Assembly (NCBI RefSeq): GCF_902703175.1
Contig: NZ_CACRYJ010000053.1
Span: forward strand, 123,470-187,469
Direction of reading: 5' to 3'
DNA from: Occultella aeris
GTDB lineage: Bacteria > Actinomycetota > Actinomycetes > Actinomycetales > Beutenbergiaceae
DNA: 64,000 bases
Every line of letters begins with the position of its first letter. Position 1 is the stretch's first letter. Below, piece by piece: positions 33,714 to 42,091 of this stretch. The translations under genes and the position numbers were made by a program. The notes under the pieces were generated by a model that was given only the letters and a program-made list of their open reading frames with translations, was not told the origin of the DNA and made no database searches.

Positions 33714-34808
33714 GTGAGCGACAAGGTAGCGGGCTTCTACCCGGACCCGGACGGCCAGAACCGTCAGCGGTACTGGGACGGGGACGCCTGGACGGAGTAC
33801 TACACGCCGCTCGCGCCCAAGGTTCCCGAGGTGCACGGCTCCGCCACCGCGGCCGCCGACTATCCCTACCTGGCCCAGGCCAACCACCCGGACGTCATGG
33901 TCGCCCCCGGCACCACACCGAGCTCCTGGCCGACGTCCTCCACCTGGGGGCCGGCTGCGCAGCCCCAGGGCGGCGCGGACGAGACGAAGGTGTTCACCTC
34001 CGGGGTGCGCGGCACGCCCGGTGGGATGGCCGCCGTGGTCGCCGTATCCCTGCTCGTGATCATGCTGGTGGTCGGCGTCGGGTGGTGGCTCGTGAACGGG
34101 CGCAACCCCTCCGACCCGGACCCCACCGCCGGACCGACGACCTCGGGACCGCAGAGCGGTGGCCAGACGAACACCGGCAGCGTGGTCGTCGACGGGAACA
34201 CCTCCGGCGAGGTCCCGGGCGGCGGCACCTGGGTGGGCACCCTGACGATCACGCAGAACACCACCTACCTGCTGGACGCTCGCGCCAACGACGGCACCCT
34301 CGACCTCGAGCTGGACGTGCGTGACGCGGGCGGCGCGTCCCTCGGCGGCAACGACGACCGCGGCCGTGACCTGTCCGAGCTCGGCGGGGTCTCCCTCGAC
34401 CCGCTCGCGTTCGTGACGCTGACTGCCGGCGAGTACGAGGTGGTGGTGTCCGAGCACAACGGTGCCGACGCCGGCTTCCAGCTCACCACCACCCAGATCT
34501 CCGACCGGCTCGAGCTGGGCGTGACGACATCCGCGGACGTCCCGTCCGGAGGCGCGTACTACGCCGTGGTGGACCTGCCCGAGGCCGGCACCTACACCGT
34601 CGACGTCGCCGACACCGAGGGCGAGGACCCGAGCCTGTACACGTTCGACGCCGACGGCCGGTTCCTCGTCAACGACGACCGGGACTACGACGCCAGCGAC
34701 TACGACCCGCTGCTCGAGGAGTCCTTCGCCGCCGGGCCGCTCGTGGTCATCGTGACCGAGTACTTCGGCAACGCGACATCGGTCGACATCACCGTCACCG
34801 GACCCTGA
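33714..34808 (+). CDS. DUF2510-containing membrane-anchored protein
   Basis: 364 residues. It starts with a DUF2510 domain (GFYPDPDGQNRQRYWDGDAWTEYY, residues about 7-30), then a flexible linker, one membrane helix near 107-127 (VVAVSLLVIMLVVGVGWWLV), a Gly/Thr linker, and about 210 extracellular residues. The outer part holds two similar beta-sandwich-like repeats ending in LTAGEYEVVVSEHN and LPEAGTYTVDVADTE, resembling bacterial pre-peptidase (PPC) domains. The start is GTG 33714. Role unknown; possibly a surface binding protein. Confidence 0.8.
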   Translation: MSDKVAGFYPDPDGQNRQRYWDGDAWTEYYTPLAPKVPEVHGSATAAADYPYLAQANHPDVMVAPGTTPSSWPTSSTWGPAAQPQGGADETKVFTSGVRGTPGGMAAVVAVSLLVIMLVVGVGWWLVNGRNPSDPDPTAGPTTSGPQSGGQTNTGSVVVDGNTSGEVPGGGTWVGTLTITQNTTYLLDARANDGTLDLELDVRDAGGASLGGNDDRGRDLSELGGVSLDPLAFVTLTAGEYEVVVSEHNGADAGFQLTTTQISDRLELGVTTSADVPSGGAYYAVVDLPEAGTYTVDVADTEGEDPSLYTFDADGRFLVNDDRDYDASDYDPLLEESFAAGPLVVIVTEYFGNATSVDITVTGP

Positions 34809-34809
34809 C

Positions 34810-35319
34810 GTGGCCAGGAAGAAGGTGGCGGCCGGTCCCCGGACACCCGCCACCACCGCGCTGACCCGTGCCGGGCTGACCTTCACCACGCATCCGTACA
34901 CACATGACCCGGGCAGCGACGTCGGCTACGGGCTGGAGGCTGCGGCGGCGCTCGGGGTGCCGCCCGAGGTCGTCTTCAAGACCCTCGTGGTGCACGTGGA
35001 CGGATTGCACGGCTCCGGCCTCGCGGTCGGGGTGGTGCCGGTCAGCACCTCCCTCGACCTGAAGGCGATCGCCGCGGCCCTTGGGCACAAGAAGGCGACG
35101 ATGGCCGACGGCGCAGCGGCCGAGCGTAGTTCCGGTTACGTCATGGGTGGGATCGCGCCGATCGGGCAGCGCACGGCGCTGCCCACCGTGGTGGACTCCT
35201 CCGCGCAGACACTGGCGACGATGTACGTCTCCGGCGGTCGGCGAGGCTTCGACATCGGGCTCGCCCCCGCGGATCTGGTCGTGGTCACCGGGGGTACGTT
35301 CGCGCCGATCGCGCGCTGA
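34810..35319 (+). CDS. ybaK: Cys-tRNA(Pro)/Cys-tRNA(Cys) deacylase YbaK
   Basis: 169 residues of the YbaK/EbsC family, which clears mischarged Cys-tRNA(Pro). Family marks are PATTALTRAGLTFTTHPYTHD, VFKTLVV with the catalytic Lys, SLDLKAIAAALGHKKATMA, and GYVMGGIAPIGQR, plus a closing SGGRRGFDIGLAPADL. The start is GTG 34810, one base after the previous gene's stop, which suggests co-transcription. Confidence 0.93.
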   Translation: MARKKVAAGPRTPATTALTRAGLTFTTHPYTHDPGSDVGYGLEAAAALGVPPEVVFKTLVVHVDGLHGSGLAVGVVPVSTSLDLKAIAAALGHKKATMADGAAAERSSGYVMGGIAPIGQRTALPTVVDSSAQTLATMYVSGGRRGFDIGLAPADLVVVTGGTFAPIAR

Positions 35320-35371
35320 GGCACGTCAGCGAATCGCGCCCGGTCCGCCCCAGGTGATACGACTTGTGGTC

Positions 35372-36580
35372 ATGCAGACATCCTTCGTCACCAGCAGCAC
35401 CGTTGCCATCACCGGTGGATACGTCGTCCCGATCGACGGCGACCCGATCGAGTCCGGCACCGTCCTGATCGTCGACGGCGTGATCCGCGCCGTGGGCGCG
35501 GACGTGGACATCCCCGAGGGCGCCGAGATCGTGGACGCGGCCGGCAGCTGGGTGCTGCCCGGCTTCGTGGAGCCGCACGCGCACCTGGGCGTGCACGAGG
35601 AGGCCGAGGGACCGGCCGGTGACGACACGAACGAGATGACGAACCCGAACGGTGCGGCGCTGCGGGCGATCGACGCCATCAACATCGATGACCTCGGGTT
35701 CCGGGACGCGCTCGTGGGCGGGGTGACCGCCGCGGTCATCAAGCCGGGCTCGGGAAACCCGATCGGCGGGCAGTCCGTGGCCATCAAGACCTGGGGTGCG
35801 CGGACCGTGGACGAGCAGGCGTTCCGCACCGCGGTGTCCGTGAAGTCCGCGCTCGGGGAGAACCCGAAGCGGGTCTACGGCGAGCGCAAGCAGACCCCGG
35901 CCACCCGGCTCGGGGTCGCGAAGGTGATCCGCGAGGCGTTCGTGGCCGCACAGAACTACGCGGCCGAGCGTGCCCGCGCCGCAACCGACGGCAAGCCGTT
36001 CGCACGGGACCTCGGCCTGGAGACCCTCGTCGCCGTTCTCGACGGCGAGCTCATCTGGGACCAACACACCCACCGCCACGACGACATCGCCACGGCGATC
36101 CGGCTCGCCGAGGAGTTCGGCTACCGGCTGGTCGTCAACCATGGCACCGACGGCGCCCGGATCGCCGGCGTGCTGGCCGAGAAGGACATCCCGGTCATCT
36201 TCGGCCCGATGCTCACGTCCCGGTCGAAGGTCGAGCTGCGCACCCGGGACATAGCGAACCTGGCCCGCCTCGCCGAGGCCGGCGTGCGAATCGCGATCAC
36301 CACCGACCACCCCGTGGTCCCGATCAACTTCCTGGTCCACCAGGCCTCCCTGGCGGTGAAGGAGGGCCTCGACCGGGACCTCGCGCTGCAGGCGCTGACT
36401 ACCAACCCCGCCCAGTTCCTCGGGCTCGACGACCGGGTCGGGGCACTGCGGGAAGGGCTGGACGGCGACGTGGTGATCTGGTCCGGGGATCCGCTCGACG
36501 TCTTCTCGCGCGCGCAGCGGGTGTTCATCAACGGGCGCGAGGAGTACTCGCTCGAACTCGGGGTCCGCGAGCGGGACTGA
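35372..36580 (+). CDS. Metal-dependent amidohydrolase
   Basis: 402 residues of the imidazolonepropionase-like amidohydrolase group. EPHAHLGVHEE carries the HxH metal pair at the start of the barrel, DQHTHRHDDI and LVVNHGTDG supply further histidines, and ITTDHPVVP the catalytic Asp. It ends with the small beta-domain motif GLDGDVVIWSGDPLDV. No signal peptide, so cytoplasmic. ATG 35372 chosen. It lies 52 bases after ybaK on the same strand. Substrate unknown. Confidence 0.88.
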   Translation: MQTSFVTSSTVAITGGYVVPIDGDPIESGTVLIVDGVIRAVGADVDIPEGAEIVDAAGSWVLPGFVEPHAHLGVHEEAEGPAGDDTNEMTNPNGAALRAIDAINIDDLGFRDALVGGVTAAVIKPGSGNPIGGQSVAIKTWGARTVDEQAFRTAVSVKSALGENPKRVYGERKQTPATRLGVAKVIREAFVAAQNYAAERARAATDGKPFARDLGLETLVAVLDGELIWDQHTHRHDDIATAIRLAEEFGYRLVVNHGTDGARIAGVLAEKDIPVIFGPMLTSRSKVELRTRDIANLARLAEAGVRIAITTDHPVVPINFLVHQASLAVKEGLDRDLALQALTTNPAQFLGLDDRVGALREGLDGDVVIWSGDPLDVFSRAQRVFINGREEYSLELGVRERD

Positions 36581-36626
36581 GTCCGCTCCGTCCTGAACCC
36601 GACGCGCGGGGCAGGCCGCGCCCGGG

Positions 36627-37016
36627 TCAGGACGCGAACGGCTCGTGCGTGGTGACGATCTCCCGGCCGAGCGGGGTCATCGAGATCGGGATGAGCTTCA
36701 GGTTGGCCCACCCCATCGGGATCCCGATGATCGAGATGAACAGCGGGATCGAGGTGATGATGTGCCCGATCGCGAGCCACCACCCGGCCACGATGAACCA
36801 GATGACGTTCCCGATCCCGGAGATCACTCCCGCCGTCGGGCGCTTGACGACCTCCCGGCCGAACGGCCACAGCACGTAGTTCGCGATCCGGAAGGACGCG
36901 ATCCCGAACGGGATCGTGATGATCAGGATGCAGCAGATCACGCCGGCCACGGCATAGCCGACGGCCAGCCAGAACCCGGCGAAGACAAGCCAGATGATGT
37001 TCAGAATCGTGCGCAC
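36627..37016 (-). CDS. YccF domain inner-membrane protein
   Basis: 129 residues with two copies of the YccF repeat: IIWLVFAGFWLAVGY near the start and VIWFIVAGWWLAIGHI near residue 70. Each is followed by a short hydrophobic region and a PFG/PLG-type turn (WPFGREVVKRP, TPLGREIVTTH). Length and pattern are standard. Function unknown. Convergent with the amidohydrolase. Confidence 0.9.
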   Translation of the reverse strand: MRTILNIIWLVFAGFWLAVGYAVAGVICCILIITIPFGIASFRIANYVLWPFGREVVKRPTAGVISGIGNVIWFIVAGWWLAIGHIITSIPLFISIIGIPMGWANLKLIPISMTPLGREIVTTHEPFAS

Positions 37017-37115
37017 CTGGCCATTGTCTCATTCCCCGACCGGGCGGTATGGGAACAACCGGGGCAGGGTGAGACCGACCCGCTTGCCGGGCGCGGGCCT
37101 GGGTAGGCTCCGCAC

Positions 37116-37751
37116 GTGGACGATGCTGCGATGACCCCCGAGGAACTGTGCGGCGCGACGCTGTCCCACACCGACCTGGACGGCGCCGTGTGGATCGGCG
37201 CCGAGATCGACGAACTGGACCTCGACTCGGTCACCCTTCGTCGCGCCCGGGCCGGTGGCGGCACGTGGGAACGGTGCCAGTTCACCGGCGTGGACCTCGA
37301 CGGCGCCGACCTCGCCGGGCTCACCACCCGGGACTGCGGGCTGGTGCGGACCTCCATGAACGACGCCCGGCTGACCGGATCGTCGTGGCTGCGCTCGCGC
37401 TGGCGCGAGGTCACCGCCGAGGGTGTCCAGGCGGACCTGCTCTCCGCGCACTCGGCCACCTGGACCGACGTGACGCTGACCGGAGCACGACTGCGCCAGG
37501 CGGACTTCTCGGACGCGACCATGCTGCGGGTCCGGTTCGTCGAGTGCGACCTGACCGAGGCCCGCTTCGCCGGGCTGCGTGCCGATCGGGTCTCCTTCAC
37601 CGGGTGCGACCTCGCGGGTGCCACCGGCGTCGACTCGCTGCGCGGCTCGACCCTGGCGTGGTCGGATGCGACCTCGGTGCTGCCGTCCCTGGCCGAGCAC
37701 CTGGGCATCCGGTTGACGGAGGACCCCGACGGCTCGAGCCCGCGCCGATGA
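37116..37751 (+). CDS. Pentapeptide-repeat protein
   Basis: 211 residues built from pentapeptide repeats of A(D/N)Lxx type between about residues 15 and 190, for example VDLDGADLAGL, ARLTGSSWL and CDLTEARFAGL. These form a right-handed quadrilateral beta-helix. Some members shield DNA gyrase from quinolones; nothing in the sequence shows that here. The start is GTG 37116, ATG 37131 being an alternative. Its stop overlaps the yggS start by four bases (ATGA), so the two are coupled. Confidence 0.88.
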   Translation: MDDAAMTPEELCGATLSHTDLDGAVWIGAEIDELDLDSVTLRRARAGGGTWERCQFTGVDLDGADLAGLTTRDCGLVRTSMNDARLTGSSWLRSRWREVTAEGVQADLLSAHSATWTDVTLTGARLRQADFSDATMLRVRFVECDLTEARFAGLRADRVSFTGCDLAGATGVDSLRGSTLAWSDATSVLPSLAEHLGIRLTEDPDGSSPRR

Positions 37752-38446
37752 GCGACGACGCCGCCAGTCTCGCCCGGGTGCGGGAGCGGATCGACGCAGC
37801 GGCCCTCGCCAGCGGTCGCGCCGCCGTCGACGTGCAGTTGCTGCTGGCCGTCAAGACGATCGACGCGGCCCGGATCCGGGCGCTGCTGGAGGCGAGCGGC
37901 ACCACCCTGATCGGGCAGAACCGCGCGCAGGAGCTCGCCACGACCGAGCCCGACCTGGTCCGGGTGGCGCACTCCTCGCACTTCATCGGGCACCTGCAGT
38001 CGAACAAGGTGAACGCGGTGCTGCGCTGGGTGGACTGCGTGCAGAGCGTGGACTCGACCAGGCTCGCCGAGCGCCTGGACCGGGCCGCTGCCGCGCGCGG
38101 CCGGAACCTGGACGTGTTCGTGCAGGTGAACACCTCGGGTGAGGCCACGAAGGACGGGGTGCGCCCGGACGACGCGAGGGACCTGGCCGCCGTGGTCGGC
38201 GGCCTTGAGCACCTGCGGCTGCGCGGCTTCATGACGATCGGGGCCAACTCCCCCGAGACGGCGCGGGTCCGCGCGTCCTACGACGCCCTCGCACGGGTGC
38301 GTGACGATGTCGTCTCCTCGGGGCAGCCCGGCACCGCCGACGCGCGGGAACTGTCGATGGGCATGAGCGGCGACCTCGAGGTCGCGATCGCCGCGGGGGC
38401 GACCATGGTGCGCGTCGGTGCCGGGGTGTTCGGCGCCCGGGGCTGA
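37748..38446 (+). CDS. YggS-family PLP homeostasis protein
   Basis: 232 residues, alanine-racemase-like barrel of the PLP-binding YggS/PROSC family. The PLP lysine is K36 in LLAVKTIDA, followed by GQNRAQE, HFIGHLQSNK, LRGFMTIG and a closing ELSMGMSGDLEVAIAAGATMVRVG. These proteins buffer PLP and affect amino- and keto-acid balance, including valine and isoleucine metabolism in E. coli. Coupled to the pentapeptide gene. Not next to the cell-division genes, where YggS often lies in actinobacteria. Confidence 0.92.
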   Translation: MSDDAASLARVRERIDAAALASGRAAVDVQLLLAVKTIDAARIRALLEASGTTLIGQNRAQELATTEPDLVRVAHSSHFIGHLQSNKVNAVLRWVDCVQSVDSTRLAERLDRAAAARGRNLDVFVQVNTSGEATKDGVRPDDARDLAAVVGGLEHLRLRGFMTIGANSPETARVRASYDALARVRDDVVSSGQPGTADARELSMGMSGDLEVAIAAGATMVRVGAGVFGARG

Positions 38447-38471
38447 GCAGGGGGCTGAGCAGTGAGCGCGC

Positions 38472-38840
38472 CTACGCGCGTTCGGGCTCGCGACTCGGTT
38501 CGCCGGCCTCACGCTTGCGGAGTTCGTAGCCGTGCTCTCGTGCCCACGCGCGGATCCGGGTCACGTCCTCGGACTCGTTGACGCGACTCGTTCCGAATGC
38601 TTCGTGCTCAGAATCACCGTCGATGGGCTGAGCAGGACGACGCGGCCTCGTCGTCGCGCTGTCGAGTGGCACACGAGCAAGGTCAAGGATCCACTGGGGC
38701 GTCGTCTGCCCGAGGTTCTTGTCGGCCTCGACCTTGAGCTGCGCTGCTGCAACCTCAAGGCGGGTGACTGCGACCCGGCCGTCGCGGGCGTAGCGGATCC
38801 GGTCGGCCAGCTTCATGTCGAGGTCTTCCACGCTACTCAT
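38472..38840 (-). CDS. Small protein with Lsr2-like C-terminal DNA-binding motif
   Basis: 122 residues. The last 40 contain VTRIRAWAREHGYELRKREAG, closely like the IRAWARENGYEVSDRGR DNA-binding segment of Lsr2, the actinobacterial nucleoid silencer. The Lsr2 N-terminal dimer domain is absent; instead residues 1-60 are a charged helix (MSSVEDLDMKLADRIRYARD, then VTRLEVAAAQLKVEADKN). GGAGG precedes ATG 38840 by eight bases. It overlaps the upstream membrane gene by eight bases. It may bind AT-rich DNA; partners unknown. Confidence 0.7.
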   Translation of the reverse strand: MSSVEDLDMKLADRIRYARDGRVAVTRLEVAAAQLKVEADKNLGQTTPQWILDLARVPLDSATTRPRRPAQPIDGDSEHEAFGTSRVNESEDVTRIRAWAREHGYELRKREAGEPSREPERA

Positions 38841-39201
38841 CGCGATCGCCTCCTGCTTCAAAAATATCGTACGCCAAGGTGGTTGAGGGCAGCCCGGATG
38901 GCTCGGCCGGAAAGCCGGTGATCGCCCCCCAGAGCACTCCGGCGAGACGCCCTTCTTCGTCGCCGGCGAGTTCGGATGTCTGCAACTCCCGGAGAATGTT
39001 GACGCCCAACAGGGCCACGCTCCCTCTCGGGTCCTGGGCACGTTCGGTCGCCCAACGCGCACGATGCCACCAATGGCCGCGCGCGTCAGCCTCCTTGCGC
39101 TGTTTGAAACTGGACCACGCCGTCCACACGCCGACGACGGCGAACAGCAACGCGGCGCCAGGGAGCACGACAGTTCCGACCACATCCACCCAGGTCACCA
39201 T
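38833..39201 (-). CDS. Single-pass membrane protein, unknown
   Basis: 122 residues with one membrane helix near residues 4-30 (VDVVGTVVLPGAALLFAVVGVWTAW), then a basic stretch SSFKQRKEADARGHWWHRARWATERAQD and a soluble C-terminal part. No known family recognised. Its stop overlaps the start of the Lsr2-like protein (38833-38840), so the two are almost certainly co-translated. Perhaps a membrane tether or sensor for that DNA-binding partner, but this is guesswork. Confidence 0.65.
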   Translation of the reverse strand: MVTWVDVVGTVVLPGAALLFAVVGVWTAWSSFKQRKEADARGHWWHRARWATERAQDPRGSVALLGVNILRELQTSELAGDEEGRLAGVLWGAITGFPAEPSGLPSTTLAYDIFEAGGDRDE

Positions 39202-39294
39202 GACCGACCACCCTTCCCGGGCTGACCGTACCGTCGGGGGAATACCCAGGCTCCGCCGTCGTTGAAACTTGTGGACAGCCGATCAAGGAGAGCA

Positions 39295-39705
39295 ATGCCC
39301 ACCATCAACGTCACCACCGACGAGTTCGAGAAGACCATCAGCGACAACGACATCGTGCTGGTCGATTTCTGGGCGTCCTGGTGCGGCCCGTGCCGCCAGT
39401 TCGCGCCGGTCTACGAGAAGTCCTCCGAGAAGCACGGCGACGTCACATTCGCCAAGGTGGACACCGAGGCCGAGCAGGCACTCGCCGCGCAGGCCGGGAT
39501 CCAGGCGATTCCCACGCTGATGGCGTTCCGCGACGGGATCCTCGTCTTCAACCAGGCCGGTGCCCTGCCGGGTCCGTCCCTCGAGCAGCTCATCGAGGGC
39601 GTCAAGGGCCTGGACATGGACGCGGTCCGGGCCGAGGTCGCCAAGCAGCAGGCCGGCGAGACCGAGGTCGGATCCGCGGACCCCACCGCCGTACCGAGCA
39701 ACTGA
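39295..39705 (+). CDS. trxA: Thioredoxin
   Basis: 136 residues. The redox site is C30-G-P-C33 in VDFWASWCGPCRQFAP, with the cis-proline in QAIPTLMAFRDG. It has an extra C-terminal helix and tail of about 28 residues beyond the usual 108 (VKGLDMDAVRAEVAKQQAGE and on). AAGGAG precedes ATG 39295. No signal peptide, so cytoplasmic. No thioredoxin reductase nearby. Confidence 0.93.
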   Translation: MPTINVTTDEFEKTISDNDIVLVDFWASWCGPCRQFAPVYEKSSEKHGDVTFAKVDTEAEQALAAQAGIQAIPTLMAFRDGILVFNQAGALPGPSLEQLIEGVKGLDMDAVRAEVAKQQAGETEVGSADPTAVPSN

Positions 39706-39712
39706 CGTCCCC

Positions 39713-39739
39713 GTCCCGGGCGCCTCAGGCGCTCGGGAC
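39713..39739. terminator. Bidirectional terminator between trxA and the lipid kinase
   Basis: GTCCCGGGCGCC (39713-39724) pairs with GGCGCTCGGGAC (39728-39739) with 11 of 12 matches and a 3-base loop. It lies between convergent genes and overlaps the stop codon of the minus-strand gene. Confidence 0.6.
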
Positions 39740-40747
39740 CTGGATGCCGATGGCGCGCGGGCGAAGGGTCACCGTGACGGCGACCACCCGGCCGAATCCG
39801 TCGCCGTCGATTTGGATGCTCTGCGGCGGGTCGAACCGCGCCGTGAGCGTGCGGGCCCGGACGTAGGGCAGGACGCGCAGGTCCGGGGTTGCGCGCAGCA
39901 CGGCCCGGCCGTTCCTCGAGCGATGCAGGATGCCTCCGACACCGAGGCGGGTGGCCACGCGCAGCCACTGCCAGAACCCGGTGGGACGGAACAGCACCAC
40001 GTCGAGAAGCCCGTCGTCGGCCCTGGCGTCGGGCAGCAGGACCATGCCGCCGGTGAGGGTGCCACAGTTGCCGACGATCACGGTGTGCGCCCGGATCGAC
40101 TGTTCTCGCCGGCCGTCCACCCCGTAGTGCATCAGGAAGCGCTGGTTGCCCAGGACCGACCTGCTGATCGGGTCCACGTATGCGAGCCAACCGATCCTCC
40201 GCTTCAGCGCGCTGCTGGTGTCGGTCGCCATGCGTGCGTCCAGCCCGACCCCGGTCATCACGAGGAACGCGTGCGAGGTCGTGGACCCGTCATCGTGCTC
40301 GAGTGAGACCAGGCCGACGTCGATGGCGCGGGTCGCTCCGGTGAACGCGGTGCGCACGGCGGTCTCGATGTCACGCATCAGGCCCAGGTTGCGCGCGAGC
40401 AGGTTGCCCGTGCCCGCGGGTACCACGGCGATCGGGGTACCGCTCGAGTGCAGCCCTTCGGTGACGGCCCGGATCGTGCCGTCACCGCCCGCGACGATCA
40501 CGACCGTTGGGTCATGTTTGAGCGCCCTGACCGCCGCCCGTTGCCCGGCATCGTCGATGGTCGTCTCGAGCCAGACCGTCGGCAGCCACCCGTGCTGCTC
40601 CTGCGCTTGCGCCACCGCGGTCCGCAGCCGTGGCAGATCGACGTTCGTCGGGTTGACGATCACGACGGCCCTGTGCCCGACTGCCGGCGAGCCCTCGTGC
40701 TCAGTCGCCACGGACGCCTGCGCGGGTCGAGCCTGCGGCCGGCTCAC
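39725..40747 (-). CDS. Diacylglycerol kinase-family lipid kinase
   Basis: 340 residues. VVIVNPTNVDL opens the kinase domain and VVIVAGGDGTIRAVTEGL is the GGDGT nucleotide loop, followed by GTPIAVVPAGTGNLLARNLGL. The second, beta-rich domain holds VMTGVGLDARM and ADDGLLDVVLF. Such enzymes phosphorylate diacylglycerol or related lipids at the membrane. The N-terminus (first 25 residues) is polar and variable. The start is GTG 40747; the next gene is a tiny membrane protein just upstream on the same strand. Confidence 0.9.
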   Translation of the reverse strand: MSRPQARPAQASVATEHEGSPAVGHRAVVIVNPTNVDLPRLRTAVAQAQEQHGWLPTVWLETTIDDAGQRAAVRALKHDPTVVIVAGGDGTIRAVTEGLHSSGTPIAVVPAGTGNLLARNLGLMRDIETAVRTAFTGATRAIDVGLVSLEHDDGSTTSHAFLVMTGVGLDARMATDTSSALKRRIGWLAYVDPISRSVLGNQRFLMHYGVDGRREQSIRAHTVIVGNCGTLTGGMVLLPDARADDGLLDVVLFRPTGFWQWLRVATRLGVGGILHRSRNGRAVLRATPDLRVLPYVRARTLTARFDPPQSIQIDGDGFGRVVAVTVTLRPRAIGIQVPSA

Positions 40748-40756
40748 GGCCCTTGC

Positions 40757-40930
40757 TCAGCGGGGAGGCCGAGTCGCCGCACCGGACCGACGACGAATGA
40801 TGCCCACCAACAGCGTGCCTAGGAACAGGATGATCCCGATGATGGCCAGCCAGAGGAGGCCTTCGAAGAAGAAGCCCACGACGGACAGGATCGCCCACGC
40901 AACGAGCAGGATCACGATCAGCGTCCACAT
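40757..40930 (-). CDS. 57-residue hydrophobic membrane protein
   Basis: A 57-codon ORF, ATG 40930 to TGA. Two hydrophobic helices (TLIVILLVAWAILSVVGFFF and LLWLAIIGIILFLGTLLVGI) are separated by EG, followed by a basic tail RRRSGAATRPPR. Small hydrophobic proteins of this shape (an FxGLLWLAIIG-type core) are common in actinobacteria. It is 9 bases upstream of the lipid kinase and likely shares its transcript. Function unknown. Confidence 0.75.
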   Translation of the reverse strand: MWTLIVILLVAWAILSVVGFFFEGLLWLAIIGIILFLGTLLVGIIRRRSGAATRPPR

Positions 40931-41032
40931 GCGCCCAGGCTACGCCCGCGCCCGTCCGCACAACAGTTGACGGCATCCCGCGTCCAGGCACCCGGCACCG
41001 CGTGAGGCACACCGCGGATCCGTACCGGTCCG

Positions 41033-42082
41033 TCAGGGCACGCGTTCGAGCCACTGAGCGGTCGCGAACTTCTCCGTCACCAGCTGCTCGGCTCGGGCGA
41101 GCTCCTCGGGCTTGAGCAGGCCGTCGACCGTGTCGTACCGGGCGCGGAAGTGGTTCTTCATCGACTCGATGATCGCGGCCCGGCTCATCCCGGTCTGCCG
41201 GCGCATCGGGTCGACCCGCTTGTTGGCGGACTTGGTGCCCTTGTCGGAGAGCTTCTCCCGTCCGATCCGCAGCACCTGGAGCATCTTGTCCGCGTCGATG
41301 TCGTAGGACAACGTGGCGTGGTGCAGGACGGTGCCGTTCGCGAGCCGCTTCTGGGCCGCGCCGCCGATCTTGCCGGTCGGTGAGGCGATGTCGTTCAGCG
41401 GGACGTAGTGGGCGTCCACGCCCATCTCGGTCAGGGCGCCGAGGACCCAGTCGTCCAGGAATGCGTAGGACTGCTCGAAGCTGAGCCCGTCCACGAGGCT
41501 GCCGGGCACGTACAACGAGTACGAGATCGCGTTGCCGGGCTCCATGAACATGGCGCCGCCGCCGGAGATCCGGCGCACCACCTGGACGCCGAGCTCGTCG
41601 GCCGCCTCCATGTCCACCTCGTTGCGCAGGGACTGGAACGAGCCGATCACCACACAGGACGAGTCCCACTCCCACAGGCGCAGGGTGGGACCGCGCCGAC
41701 TGGCGGCCACCTCCTCCAGGAGCACCTGGTCCAGGGCAAGGTTCATGATCGGCGGGAGCGCCCGCGGGTGCACGACCTCGAAGGTGTGGTCGCTCCACCC
41801 GGACGCGCGCCCGAGAGCCCGCCGGACGGCGATCGCCACTGACTGCGGCGTGAACCCGATCATGTGCGCGTCCGCAGCCGCTGCCTCGACCAGCTCGGTC
41901 ATCTGCGTGACGGTCGTGTCCTGGGTCAGGCCCGTCAGTGCGGCGTCGATGGCCTCGAGAGCCTCGTCGGGTTCGAGGAAGAAGTCCCCGCTGATCTCGA
42001 CCCTGCTCAGCCTGCCCTCGGCGACCTCGACCTCGGCCGCCACCAGCTTGCCCTGCGGAACCTTGTACTCACCTCTGGTCAC
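41033..42082 (-). CDS. Lipoate-protein ligase family protein, rearranged domains
   Basis: 349 residues. The first 90 look like the lipoate-ligase accessory domain normally at the C-terminus (YKVPQGKLVAAEVEV, FFLEPDEALEAIDAAL). The catalytic LplA/BirA-fold domain follows: LRLWEWDSSCVVIGSFQS, VVRRISGGGAMFMEPGNAISYSL, SPTGKIGGAAQKR with the catalytic Lys, and HHATLSYDID. These enzymes attach lipoate or octanoate to E2 and H proteins. The accessory-first order is seen in some actinobacterial members. The exact acyl donor is unknown. Next to a lipoprotein gene on the same strand. Confidence 0.85.
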   Translation of the reverse strand: MTRGEYKVPQGKLVAAEVEVAEGRLSRVEISGDFFLEPDEALEAIDAALTGLTQDTTVTQMTELVEAAAADAHMIGFTPQSVAIAVRRALGRASGWSDHTFEVVHPRALPPIMNLALDQVLLEEVAASRRGPTLRLWEWDSSCVVIGSFQSLRNEVDMEAADELGVQVVRRISGGGAMFMEPGNAISYSLYVPGSLVDGLSFEQSYAFLDDWVLGALTEMGVDAHYVPLNDIASPTGKIGGAAQKRLANGTVLHHATLSYDIDADKMLQVLRIGREKLSDKGTKSANKRVDPMRRQTGMSRAAIIESMKNHFRARYDTVDGLLKPEELARAEQLVTEKFATAQWLERVP

Positions 42083-42091
42083 GTACTCACC

